A DNA stretch of 64,000 bases from Anaerostipes sp. MSJ-23 (GTDB lineage Bacteria > Bacillota > Clostridia > Lachnospirales > Lachnospiraceae), in assembly GCF_018918155.1 (NCBI RefSeq), contig NZ_JAHLPY010000004.1:1-64000 (forward strand), read 5' to 3'. The translations under genes were made by a program, and so were the position numbers. Below the pieces are notes generated by a model, which searched no databases, was not told the origin of the DNA, and saw only the letters and a program-made list of their open reading frames with translations. Shown here piece after piece: positions 45,801 through 53,370 of the stretch. Within the stretch, counting starts at the first letter, position 1; every line of letters begins with the position of its first letter.

Positions 45801-45944
45801 TCCAAGCAACAGCTGATGGTAAACATCCTGGTATTCCGGATAATTTTCCAGATATTCTTTTTTAAAAGACTCTGAAAAAAAGAGGGCTTTGGCTCTCTTC
45901 TTATCTTCCTTCAATATGTTTACAAAATTTTGTAACTCTGACAT
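42816..45944 (-). CDS. Large helical-repeat protein of unknown function, DUF5717-like
   Basis: This 1042-residue soluble protein begins with a helical segment (1-90), followed by a beta-rich domain at about 90-170 (EPLMITIKKNGWGYLEGKVKVQ, VFETIQDCLKIEVVYEGE), then some 700 residues of helical repeats of TPR/HEAT type with many Tyr, Leu and Glu, and a C-terminal beta-rich part from about 905 (IPNYLYAKTFIEYKGEEGLRFTF, MPGYYVVSDIIFSDEIV). It has no signal peptide or membrane segment. It resembles a Lachnospiraceae family I remember as DUF5717, which tends to go with DUF5716. It is the first gene of the four-gene operon and likely a scaffold (inference). Confidence 0.75.
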   Translation of the reverse strand: MSELQNFVNILKEDKKRAKALFFSESFKKEYLENYPEYQDVYHQLLLGRNREQILEEFLITAGQKEAVHLSAAKTLWRITKNNMDEPLMITIKKNGWGYLEGKVKVQGDFLALEKDTFVEADFVDNLLEIPVYLDDIPQNGEKAEVVFETIQDCLKIEVVYEGEEVKKRGKEPIRWRRMFDAYVKFCSGKISKSEFSERVEEILAQMQPGSEYTDCYDLIRLHLKILNGEKDLDQKFPEEERISKMNHLAKGYLFYLKALYNKSEESLKKAVEEIKVLEEEKDKFQGFFLWYLMNLDAELAYDPQLQLEKMKELHTFGDRNPLLQFEACCLFGEKPQLLQHLEDFELHVLEFAAREKLMNEGLIQRICFIISREKIFSENLLWLLMCIYEEYPISNVLQGICAMMIQGNCMEHDCHPYYEKALQEGIQLIGLQEAFLRTIPSNQYPVLPEEILIYFSYSNSLSRKEQSFLYANVVINRRKYQNIFPNYEEMIRQFLADELKKEQLNHHLFMLYHYYFDELLSTEETREDLGNVIFYKELTYTGNLLKKAAIIQKQKQQPDIKFLTGKSEYVEIFGNDAMLVFFDQNENRCIGSAHWQIKPLWSKEQIDAYCEKCDGTNDHFLLYKSGGYLKKEKLSKEDFPEVLSVIGCTILNENVKQEIFEKVLAFYLENGEVEKLREALALVEFKSLPAENRIHMIEYFIAGGLYEEALKGIQQYGYDFLKPKYVKEVSIYALSALNHQKSELLVHMCAWAFEHGEYSKDMIEYLQRYFRGSKEEMLKIWDEGKKLDLYRTDFTEETLKVCGQDGVNGEEFHVFAQYLKTNDKKAWMIDAMLVEYMDYACRNEKELPDQFYELVGMKIDAGKTDRIYQGVYLKYYKNKSLNDRQKWRIQRIKELEMQTGDIFPDLFAFSEILDIPNYLYAKTFIEYKGEEGLRFTFHYTSARTRQWRNLVMKELMPGYYVVSDIIFSDEIVDCFLTLPGDEKRIRNNIHFVSHTEQSRGSRFYELDEMVKTRQDASIQEAMERYEIKKSMVEFIKPMTGE

Positions 45945-45977
45945 AATCCTGCTTTCCGCTCCTTGTTGATATGCAAT

Positions 45978-46011
45978 CCAGCAGTGATACTTTACGTCTC
46001 TGCTCTGCTGG
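45978..46011. repeat. Inverted repeat between the divergent genes
   Basis: CCAGCAG (45978-45984) and CTGCTGG (46005-46011) flank 20 bases. On the plus strand the second arm abuts the -10 box of the aminotransferase promoter; on the minus strand the repeat lies in the leader of the large-protein gene. It could be an operator or a leader hairpin. Confidence 0.4.
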
Positions 46012-46019
46012 GGTATAAT
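45991..46019 (+). promoter_or_regulatory. Candidate promoter of the aminotransferase gene
   Basis: TTTACG (45991-45996), 17 bases, and a perfect TATAAT (46014-46019) lie 70 bases upstream of the plus-strand gene. The ribosome binding site is AAGAGGAA before the ATG. Confidence 0.6.
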
Positions 46020-46042
46020 ATAATTTAAATTGATTAAATTTT

Positions 46043-46071
46043 ATTATAACAAATTTCGACCAAATATGAAA
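46043..46071 (-). promoter_or_regulatory. Candidate promoter of the four-gene operon and valS
   Basis: On the minus strand TTTCAT (46066-46071), 17 bases, and TATAAT (46043-46048). The leader would be about 95 nucleotides and contains the inverted repeat listed separately. It is back to back with the plus-strand promoter. Confidence 0.55.
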
Positions 46072-46088
46072 GAACAAGAGGAATTGTC

Positions 46089-47174
46089 ATGTCAGAAAAA
46101 AAACAGGCATTTCATGGAAGTGATCTTGAAAAAGTAGAAGAAATCTATGGAATCAAAAAAGAAAATATCGTACCTTTTGGCGGAAATGTAAATCCACTTG
46201 GAATTTCCCCACTATTAAGGAAAAGCATGCAGCAGCATATTGATGCAATTTGTGAATATCCTGACAGGGATTATAAGACACTGAGAGAAACTTTAAGTAT
46301 TTACTGCAATGTTCCAATGGAACACATTCTTGTTGGAAATGGAGCAACAGAATTAATCAGTCTGACTCTCAATCTTTTGCATCCAAAACATGCTCTTTTG
46401 CTTGCTCCAACTTATTCTGAATATACAAGAGAAATCTCTCTTGCCGGAGGATCCTATGAGGAATACATTCTAAATGAAACAAATAACTTCCGCCCAGATC
46501 TTGAAGATTTAAAAGCACATCTTACAGATGAAGTGGATTTATTCGCTTTCTGTAATCCAAATAATCCTACTTCCAGTGCTTTAACTGTAGAAGAAATCAG
46601 AGAAATCTTGCTTCACTGCAAAAAACATCATATTTTCGTTCTAATTGATGAAACTTATGTAGAATTTGCTCCGGATATCCATGAGATTTCCGCCGTTTCT
46701 CTCGTTCATGAATTCGATCAATTTATGATTCTTCGTGGAACATCCAAATTTTTTGCATCTCCAGGGCTTCGTCTTGGATATGGAATTTGTGGAAGCCTTG
46801 ACTTCCTAGATCGTCTAAAAGTAATCAAAAACCCATGGACGATCAATACATTGGCAGCACTTGCCGGAGAAGCAATGTTCATGGATACGGATTACATTCA
46901 AAAAACAAAAACTTATATAGCAAAAGAGCGAAAACGCTGCCTGGATATTCTTTCTGGTTGTGACCATTTAAAAGTTTATCCAGCTTATGCGAATTTTATC
47001 CTTGTCCGTTTACTTGATGGCACTACTTCTTTTGAAATGTTTGAACGTTGTATTAAAGAAGGACTGATGATCCGTGACTGTAGCAGTTTTGAAGGCCTTG
47101 ATGGTGAATACATTCGCTTTTGCATTCGTTTAGAAAATGAAAACACCAAATTACTAAATATTTTAACAAAGTAA
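46089..47174 (+). CDS. PLP-dependent aminotransferase, HisC/CobD-like
   Basis: The 361-residue fold-type I PLP enzyme has LVGNGATELISL for phosphate binding, the CNPNNPTS block near 155-162, Asp187 in LIDETYVEFAP, and the Schiff-base Lys220 in RGTSKFFASPGLRLGYG. This pattern is shared by histidinol-phosphate aminotransferase and threonine-phosphate decarboxylase (CobD). The N-terminus HGSDLEKVEEIYGIKKENIV, FGGNVNPLG is closer to the CobD type, but no cobalamin or histidine genes are nearby, so the substrate is open. It is the only plus-strand gene in the window and is followed by a strong terminator. Confidence 0.85.
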   Translation: MSEKKQAFHGSDLEKVEEIYGIKKENIVPFGGNVNPLGISPLLRKSMQQHIDAICEYPDRDYKTLRETLSIYCNVPMEHILVGNGATELISLTLNLLHPKHALLLAPTYSEYTREISLAGGSYEEYILNETNNFRPDLEDLKAHLTDEVDLFAFCNPNNPTSSALTVEEIREILLHCKKHHIFVLIDETYVEFAPDIHEISAVSLVHEFDQFMILRGTSKFFASPGLRLGYGICGSLDFLDRLKVIKNPWTINTLAALAGEAMFMDTDYIQKTKTYIAKERKRCLDILSGCDHLKVYPAYANFILVRLLDGTTSFEMFERCIKEGLMIRDCSSFEGLDGEYIRFCIRLENENTKLLNILTK

Positions 47175-47182
47175 ATATAATA

Positions 47183-47228
47183 AGCGCTTCACAAATATCA
47201 TTGTTATTCGTGAAGCGCTGTTTTTTTA
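47183..47228 (+). terminator. Terminator of the aminotransferase gene, possibly shared with ridA
   Basis: AGCGCTTCAC (47183-47192) and GTGAAGCGCT (47210-47219) form a perfect ten-pair stem, extended by AATA/TATT inside, followed by G and seven T on the plus strand. On the minus strand it follows ridA with a poorer T tail, so convergent use is possible. The 102-base gap holds nothing else. Confidence 0.9.
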
Positions 47229-47276
47229 TAAAACTGCTTATTTACTTTTTCAAAGTTTTTGTTTTTAGCTTATTCT

Positions 47277-47654
47277 TTATTTTACTGCGATGACTTCGAT
47301 CTCAATCAAAGCTCCCTTTGGAAGAGCTGCTACTTCGACGCAGGATCTTGCTGGTTTATTATCTCCAAATGCTTCTTCATAAATTCCATTCACCAGTCCA
47401 AAATCATTGACATCATCAAGGAATACCATTGTTTTGATAACATCGTTTAATGTCAGGTTGTCAGCTGCCAATACAGCTTTCAGGTTTTCAAGCACCTGCT
47501 TTGTCTGTGCTTCAATTCCTTCCTGTAATTCCTGTGTTTCTGGATTTAATCCAATTTGTCCAGATGTAAATACAAAATTTCCAGCTTCTACTGCATGACA
47601 GTATGGTCCTACTGCTGCAGGTGCGTTCTGTGCATTGATTGTCTTTCTTTCCAT
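47277..47654 (-). CDS. ridA: RidA family reactive intermediate deaminase
   Basis: RidA hydrolyses reactive 2-aminoacrylate-type enamines released by PLP enzymes. The 125-residue protein has APAAVGPYCHAVEAG, FTSGQIGLNPET, Arg103 in PARSCVEVAALPKGALIEIE and Glu119, all expected for the active group. Size is exact. It follows the lipoprotein gene by 21 bases at the end of the purA-lepB series. The neighbouring PLP enzyme on the other strand may be coincidence. Confidence 0.95.
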   Translation of the reverse strand: MERKTINAQNAPAAVGPYCHAVEAGNFVFTSGQIGLNPETQELQEGIEAQTKQVLENLKAVLAADNLTLNDVIKTMVFLDDVNDFGLVNGIYEEAFGDNKPARSCVEVAALPKGALIEIEVIAVK

Positions 47655-47675
47655 GTAAAAATTCCTGCCTTTCTT

Positions 47676-48836
47676 TTAATTGCTTATACTAACTTCCAGT
47701 TTTGCATTATGATCATCGATTTTTTTCATTTTCTGATCATTTCCCGGATCCTTTGTCGGATAATAATCAATATAATAATACATTCCTTTTTTCAATCCTG
47801 TAAAGGTATACGTACTCTTTGATGCATCGATGGAAAGAACCTTTGCCTCCCCACTTTCATTAATATCATTCAATGCAAGAACCGGTTTCAGCGACCGATC
47901 AAAATCTTTTGGATTTTTTATCGTGATCACTAACTTTCCTGTATTCGAATGAAAAACATTTCCGACGACCAGTTTACCAAAAGTTCCACTTCCTGCCTTT
48001 GTACCTTTCAGTGCATCTACATCATAATAAAGCGTTCCATTTTTGGCTCGTTTCATCCATGTATTTTTATCATCCGCATTTAATTTCTTTGCATCTGTCT
48101 GTGTATTCAAGGTTACATAGCCCTTCCATACCGGCATTTCTTCTGTTTTATTTTTTTTCACATCATACAGTTGAAAACTCAAATTCTTGATTTCTTCTCC
48201 CGGTTTCATATAAACATTATCCGGATACCCAAGATATACAAGCACATGATCATTCTGAACAAGAACATTCGAATCATTTAATCCATCTGCTTCTAATGTC
48301 TTTTTTATCTTTTCGAAAGAAACTCCAGAAAACGATGTCTTATGATCGTCTTTTAGGAAATCTCCTTGATAAACTTTGTTCATTTTTGCTTTTTTTGTTG
48401 TTATCGTCTTGTTCGCGATATGAAAATAGTAATTTTTTTCTGTTTTTTTACCGTTTCTTTGATAAAAATGTACCAGAGATCCGTCAGAAGCAACTTCTAT
48501 TTTTCCATCTCCTGAAGATTTTTGAGAAAAAATCCCTGTTTTTTTCAAGTCCACAGCTTGTGTAATCTTTTGCTTTGATAAATCAAAGACAAAAAATCCT
48601 TGATTGTCATGAAACATGATCCTATGATCTGATGCATAATCAAGCTGCGGAAACTCTGAAGTCTGTTTTTTTACCGTACTTGAAACAAATGTTTTGATTT
48701 CCTCTTTTGATGTCAGCACATCAACTGCCGATTCTGCTGTTGTTTGCTTTTTGCTGTTTTCATTTTTTCCGCATCCTGATAAAAAAATGCTAAGACAAAA
48801 CACAACAGACAAACATCCGAGTAAATATTTTTTCAT
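47676..48836 (-). CDS. Lipoprotein of unknown function
   Basis: The 386-residue product has a lipoprotein signal (MKKYLLGC, hydrophobic core, LSGC) and a Thr/Ser/Lys-rich linker. The rest has short beta-strand stretches such as DYASDHRIMFHDNQGFFVFD and GKIEVASDGSLVHFYQRNG, suggesting a beta-propeller-like or repeat part, then an Ig-like C-terminal region (KLVITIKNPKDFDRSL, STYTFTGLKKGMYYYIDYYP). I recognise no named family. I chose the ATG at 48836; a GTG two codons upstream is close to GGAG and equally possible. It lies 15 bases after lepB. Confidence 0.75.
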   Translation of the reverse strand: MKKYLLGCLSVVFCLSIFLSGCGKNENSKKQTTAESAVDVLTSKEEIKTFVSSTVKKQTSEFPQLDYASDHRIMFHDNQGFFVFDLSKQKITQAVDLKKTGIFSQKSSGDGKIEVASDGSLVHFYQRNGKKTEKNYYFHIANKTITTKKAKMNKVYQGDFLKDDHKTSFSGVSFEKIKKTLEADGLNDSNVLVQNDHVLVYLGYPDNVYMKPGEEIKNLSFQLYDVKKNKTEEMPVWKGYVTLNTQTDAKKLNADDKNTWMKRAKNGTLYYDVDALKGTKAGSGTFGKLVVGNVFHSNTGKLVITIKNPKDFDRSLKPVLALNDINESGEAKVLSIDASKSTYTFTGLKKGMYYYIDYYPTKDPGNDQKMKKIDDHNAKLEVSISN

Positions 48837-48851
48837 AAGCACTCTGCTCCT

Positions 48852-49403
48852 TTATTTAATCCACTTAAAGGACGGATAATAGCGAAGCCATGCCTTTCCA
48901 AGAATCTCGTCTCTGGATACATAATGAACTTTCCATTCCCTTGCATCGCTGGAACAGTTTCTGTTATCTCCCATCACAAAGTATCCGTTTTTCGGTACTG
49001 TATATGGTCCGAAATCATCCACTGGTTCTTCTTTAATGTAAGGTTCATTGAGAGGTTTTTTACTATGATTAATATAAACCTTCCCATCTTTTACCTGCAC
49101 GGTCTCGCCAGGAAGAGCAATGACCCTTTTAATATACCATTCTTTTTCATTTTCTGGATACTTAAAAATAATAATGTCACCCCTCTTTGGATCGTTAAAC
49201 CAATAGGAAGTTCTTAATGCAATCAGCTTATCATTTGTCATGATTGTATTTTCCATGGATCCGCTAGGGATATTGGCATTAATGATCACAAAGTTTGTAA
49301 TAAACTCTGTGATCAGTATTGTTATCACAATACAAAGGACCCAGCTGAAAGCTTCTTTTTTCCATGAAGTCTTTTTCTGTTCCTTCTTTGCTTCTTTTTT
49401 CAT
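48852..49403 (-). CDS. lepB: Signal peptidase I
   Basis: This enzyme removes signal peptides of exported proteins at the outer membrane face. The 183-residue protein has one N-terminal membrane helix (about 20-43), the catalytic Ser49 in NIPSGSM, the general base Lys92 in YIKRVIALPGE, and GYFVMGDNRNCSSDARE, with a normal Firmicutes S26 layout. It follows purA by five bases, an odd pairing that suggests only growth-linked co-expression. Confidence 0.96.
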   Translation of the reverse strand: MKKEAKKEQKKTSWKKEAFSWVLCIVITILITEFITNFVIINANIPSGSMENTIMTNDKLIALRTSYWFNDPKRGDIIIFKYPENEKEWYIKRVIALPGETVQVKDGKVYINHSKKPLNEPYIKEEPVDDFGPYTVPKNGYFVMGDNRNCSSDAREWKVHYVSRDEILGKAWLRYYPSFKWIK

Positions 49404-49408
49404 GATGT

Positions 49409-50695
49409 TTAGTCCTCAAAACCTCTGTTGATAATTTCATGTCTTCCAGGTCCGTTGGAAACAAGTGTAATTGGATATCCAATTTTTTCTTCAATAAATT
49501 CAATGTATTTTCTGCAGTTTTCCGGCAGATCTTCATATTTTGTAATACCACGGATATCACTCTTCCATCCTGGAAGTACTTCATAAACAGGTTTTGCTTT
49601 TTCAAGCTTTCCTGTTGTAGGGAAGTCTGTTGTTACTTCACCGTCAATTTCATATCCGACACATACTGGAATTTCATCCAGATATCCAAGAACATCAAGA
49701 ACAGTGAAGGCTACGTCTGTTGTTCCCTGCATACGGCATCCGTATTTTGTTGCAACAGCATCAAACCATCCCATACGTCTTGGACGTCCAGTTGTTGCTC
49801 CGAATTCTCCACCGTCTCCACCACGTCTTCTTAATTCATCTGCTTCATCTCCAAAGATTTCGCTTACAAAAGCTCCAGCTCCAACAGCACTTGAATATGC
49901 TTTTACAACTGTAACAATTTTCTGAATTTCATATGGTGGAATTCCAGCACCAATTGCACCATAACCTGCCAGTGTAGAAGAAGATGTTACCATTGGATAA
50001 ATTCCATGATCTGGATCTTTCAAAGAACCAAGCTGTCCTTCTAATAAAATCTTCTTTCCTTCTTTGATTGCTTCATGTAAGAATAAAGAAACATCTCCTA
50101 CATATGGTGCAATCATTTCTCTGTATTCTACAAGAGTATTATATAATTCTTCTTCATCAATAACCGGTTTGTGATATAAATGCTCTAATAATACATTCTT
50201 TTTCTCACATACTTTATGAATCTTATGTTTTAAAGTTTCATCTTCGAATAATTCATTTACCTGGAAACCGATTTTTGCATATTTATCTGAATAAAATGGT
50301 GCGATTCCTGATTTTGTAGAACCAAAGGATTCTTTTCCAAGTCTTTCTTCTTCATACTGATCAAATAAAATATGATACGGCATAACGATCTGTGCACGAT
50401 CTGAAACAAGAATTTTTGGTTTTGGAACACCCTGTGATACAATGCTTTCAATTTCTTTACATAAAACAGGAATATTTAACGCTACACCATTTCCGATTAC
50501 GCTCGTTGTATGGCTATAGAATACTCCAGATGGCAATGTATGCAGTGCAAATTTTCCGTAATCATTGATGATTGTATGTCCTGCATTTGCCCCTCCCTGG
50601 AAACGAACGATAATATCGGATGTTTCACCTAACATGTCTGTAATTTTACCTTTTCCTTCGTCTCCCCAATTGGCTCCAACGACTGCTTTTACCAT
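49409..50695 (-). CDS. purA: Adenylosuccinate synthase
   Basis: PurA converts IMP, aspartate and GTP to adenylosuccinate in AMP synthesis. The 428-residue protein begins VKAVVGANWGDEGKGKITDML (GTP/phosphate loop), has GGANAGHTI, GSTKSGIAPFYSDK, and GATTGRPRRMGWFDAV in the C-terminal half. It lies away from the pur genes at 22-27 kb and has its own promoter and a strong AGGAGG ribosome binding site. Confidence 0.98.
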   Translation of the reverse strand: MVKAVVGANWGDEGKGKITDMLGETSDIIVRFQGGANAGHTIINDYGKFALHTLPSGVFYSHTTSVIGNGVALNIPVLCKEIESIVSQGVPKPKILVSDRAQIVMPYHILFDQYEEERLGKESFGSTKSGIAPFYSDKYAKIGFQVNELFEDETLKHKIHKVCEKKNVLLEHLYHKPVIDEEELYNTLVEYREMIAPYVGDVSLFLHEAIKEGKKILLEGQLGSLKDPDHGIYPMVTSSSTLAGYGAIGAGIPPYEIQKIVTVVKAYSSAVGAGAFVSEIFGDEADELRRRGGDGGEFGATTGRPRRMGWFDAVATKYGCRMQGTTDVAFTVLDVLGYLDEIPVCVGYEIDGEVTTDFPTTGKLEKAKPVYEVLPGWKSDIRGITKYEDLPENCRKYIEFIEEKIGYPITLVSNGPGRHEIINRGFED

Positions 50696-50742
50696 ATGTG
50701 CATCCTCCTAAAATCAATTTGTCTGACTTTCTTTTTTCTTTT

Positions 50743-50771
50743 ATTCCGCTGATAAAAAGATTTAGCGGAAT
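50743..50771 (-). repeat. Hairpin in the purA leader
   Basis: ATTCCGCT (50743-50750) and AGCGGAAT (50764-50771) form an eight-pair stem with a 13-base loop in the untranslated leader of purA. No T run follows on the minus strand. Role unknown. Confidence 0.5.
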
Positions 50772-50783
50772 GACAACATTTTT

Positions 50784-50812
50784 ATTCTATATTGTTTTAG
50801 GCACTCTGTCAA
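50784..50812 (-). promoter_or_regulatory. purA promoter with -35 box inside a palindrome
   Basis: On the minus strand TTGACA (50807-50812), 17 bases, and TAGAAT (50784-50789) give a near-consensus promoter about 90 bases upstream of purA. The -35 box lies in the centre of the perfect inverted repeat at 50799-50824. Confidence 0.75.
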
Positions 50813-50824
50813 GACAGAGTGCCT
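50799..50824. repeat. Perfect palindrome between the LtaS-like gene and purA
   Basis: AGGCACTCTGTC and GACAGAGTGCCT, 12 bases each, are separated by only two bases. It begins 11 bases after the stop of the LtaS-like gene and would fold to a stable hairpin in its transcript, but no U tract follows on the minus strand. It can serve as a transcript end, an operator over the purA -35 box, or both. Confidence 0.8.
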
Positions 50825-50835
50825 AATCGTTTGTG

Positions 50836-53310
50836 TTACTTTTGTTTTACAGAAAACAATGGTGTACTTACATGTTTCCAATCCATCAAACTATTATACT
50901 GCAAATACTGATACTGTGTAACCAGTTTTGTATATTTATTGTGACTTTCTAAACTATAGTTCTTTCCATCTGATGTCACATATCCATTCGCATTGATTGC
51001 AGGAATTGTTTTTCTTAAATTCAGCAGGAATTCATTGTATGGTGACAATGTAAGGTTTGTCTGCTGAAGCATCAGACTGGATAAATAGTTCGCACTGACA
51101 TTTTTCACATTATCTTTGGAATCGATGTCATAGTTTGCCCAAATGATAAATGGTACGGTGTATTTTTTCTGTAATTCTTTTAGACTTAAGCCATTTAAAG
51201 ATTTTCCGTACAATAATTCATAGAAAGAATCTTCCAGTTTTGGCTGATGATCACCAAACATAACAACGATGGTTGGTTCTTTCTGATTCTTAAAGTAATT
51301 GATAATCTTTTCAAATGCACGGTCAGATTCATGAATCAAAGACAGATAACGGTTTGCTGTGTCTGTTGCCTTTTCATCTGTAATCTTAATCTCTTCTTTA
51401 AAATTCTTATCTGCAATCAGATAACCTCCATGGTTCTGAATGGTAACGTTAAATAAGAATAATGGTTTTCCTTTTTTCTTCTTATTAAATATATCAATAA
51501 TCTTATTATAATCTTCAGAATCGCTATACCATCCCCGGAATTTTTCACCATTTGGATTCATACTTGACTCATCTAAGAATTTATCAAATCCAAGCAATGG
51601 ATAAACCATGTCTCGATTCCATCCGTGTGCTTTATATGGATGGAATGCTAACGTATCATATCCTTGCTGTTTTAACTGACTTGCCAAACTTGGAACCTTA
51701 TGTTTTACAAATTGTGTATACGCATTTCCATTTAAAGGAAGACTTGATACTGAATTTCCAGTCAAAAATTCATATTCTGAGTTACTCGTTCCTCCTCCAA
51801 AAACAGATACTAACATTTTACCTTTGATTGTATTTTCTTTCAGACTGTTGATATAAGGCATTACTTCCTTATTTGTCTTAATCTTATTAACAACATTCAA
51901 ATCTGAGAATGTCTCATTCATAATAACAACAACATTTGGTTTCTGTGTCAGTTTTTTGTTTCCACCTTCTGTTGGTTTGTATTCTTTTGCAATCTGATTG
52001 ACCTTCTGTGCGCTATAACCATCTGGTTCAGACACAATCGTATACTGAATGTTCATAAGAAAACTTGCAATATATCCATTGGTTCTGTAACCCTTTTTCT
52101 GATTCCAGAAGTTTACTTTGATTCCCTTGCTTTCTAAGAAATCGGTTCTTGTAATAAAGAAAGACTGTGCAACTGTAATAACTGCAACAACAGCTACCGC
52201 AATTAGACGTTTCTTCCACTTAAATACTTTGAATGTATCAAGTTTACATGCTGCTACACAAAGTGCAAGCAAAATGATTGTCGCTACAATGGCTGGCTTG
52301 TCATAAGATAATACATAATGATCTGCGACGTCCATCGCTGTTCCAACTGCATAAATATCCGCTGGTGTAATTGGCGTACCACGGAATGCCAAAACAAAAT
52401 AGTTTCCGATTGCTGCTGCATACAACAATACATTTCCGACTAACAGAGAATACCGCACTCTGTTGAAAATAACAAGTAATATGCCAAACCATATATAAAA
52501 CCAGACAATATTAATTCCATAAGACAACGGATTCATCTGACTAATTGGATTGTAAAATACTTTCTCAACCATATAAAATGCAATCCACGGGTTTATGATA
52601 AACAAAAGCCATGTCAGACGCTTATTCCATTTTTCCGGTATTTTTAATGGAACAAGTACAAGAACTGCCAATGCAAGTGCAATTCCAACCGTAAGTGCAA
52701 TCGCAGACCAGTCAATTTGTGTTGTCCATACTCTTGTACGGATATGATAATTCTGCGTTACACCATTATATGTTGCTTTCTGGAAAATATTTCCCATTTT
52801 CTTTGATGTATAAATGTGGAAAGGATGATCTTTAGAAACACCTTTCGTAGAAACTTCAATTGTGTAAGTTTCTCCTTTCTTTAATTTCTGGTTAACGATC
52901 ATACGATACCAACGATCTTCTTTCCTCTTTGTACGACGCATGGTCGCTTTCATATCCTTTAATCCATCTACAACATCCATTGCCTGTTCAATCTTGTAAA
53001 TTGATTTTCCATTTTTATCTTTTACATTTACAAGAACACTTCCTGGACGGATATTTTGTTCATTTCGATCGATCAGCATATCAAGCTTCTCCATCGAATG
53101 AGAAGTTGCGGTAAATTTCTGAACAATCTTATCTCCGTCATACATTGCAACACTGGTCATTTTCTTGTCGTAGATTCCCTTCGCTACTTTTTCCGAAAAT
53201 TCCTGTTTATTCAAGATTACAAAGATTGCAAAAACAACTAATGCCACTGCGATGACATATTTGAGAAGTTTATGAAGCACTTTGTGAATCTTTTCAAATT
53301 TTTCCTCCAT
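50836..53310 (-). CDS. LtaS-like sulfatase-fold phosphotransferase
   Basis: The protein of 824 residues has one membrane helix near 15-35, an outside region (about 36-195), then several helices between 200 and 390, and a C-terminal extracellular sulfatase-fold domain. Metal and catalytic residues of the lipoteichoic acid synthase group are visible: Glu466 in VVIMNETFSD, Thr508 in VFGGGTSNSEYEF, and VVMFGDHQPK further on. Such enzymes move phosphoglycerol or similar groups from lipids to glycans. The N-terminal outside domain before the transmembrane bundle is absent from standard LtaS. It lies 60 bases after pheA with no hairpin in between. Confidence 0.87.
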   Translation of the reverse strand: MEEKFEKIHKVLHKLLKYVIAVALVVFAIFVILNKQEFSEKVAKGIYDKKMTSVAMYDGDKIVQKFTATSHSMEKLDMLIDRNEQNIRPGSVLVNVKDKNGKSIYKIEQAMDVVDGLKDMKATMRRTKRKEDRWYRMIVNQKLKKGETYTIEVSTKGVSKDHPFHIYTSKKMGNIFQKATYNGVTQNYHIRTRVWTTQIDWSAIALTVGIALALAVLVLVPLKIPEKWNKRLTWLLFIINPWIAFYMVEKVFYNPISQMNPLSYGINIVWFYIWFGILLVIFNRVRYSLLVGNVLLYAAAIGNYFVLAFRGTPITPADIYAVGTAMDVADHYVLSYDKPAIVATIILLALCVAACKLDTFKVFKWKKRLIAVAVVAVITVAQSFFITRTDFLESKGIKVNFWNQKKGYRTNGYIASFLMNIQYTIVSEPDGYSAQKVNQIAKEYKPTEGGNKKLTQKPNVVVIMNETFSDLNVVNKIKTNKEVMPYINSLKENTIKGKMLVSVFGGGTSNSEYEFLTGNSVSSLPLNGNAYTQFVKHKVPSLASQLKQQGYDTLAFHPYKAHGWNRDMVYPLLGFDKFLDESSMNPNGEKFRGWYSDSEDYNKIIDIFNKKKKGKPLFLFNVTIQNHGGYLIADKNFKEEIKITDEKATDTANRYLSLIHESDRAFEKIINYFKNQKEPTIVVMFGDHQPKLEDSFYELLYGKSLNGLSLKELQKKYTVPFIIWANYDIDSKDNVKNVSANYLSSLMLQQTNLTLSPYNEFLLNLRKTIPAINANGYVTSDGKNYSLESHNKYTKLVTQYQYLQYNSLMDWKHVSTPLFSVKQK

Positions 53311-53370
53311 TTTTACTACCTTCCATTCTTTCTAATTCTTCAGTTTCTTCCTCTCTCTTTTCTTTTATTA

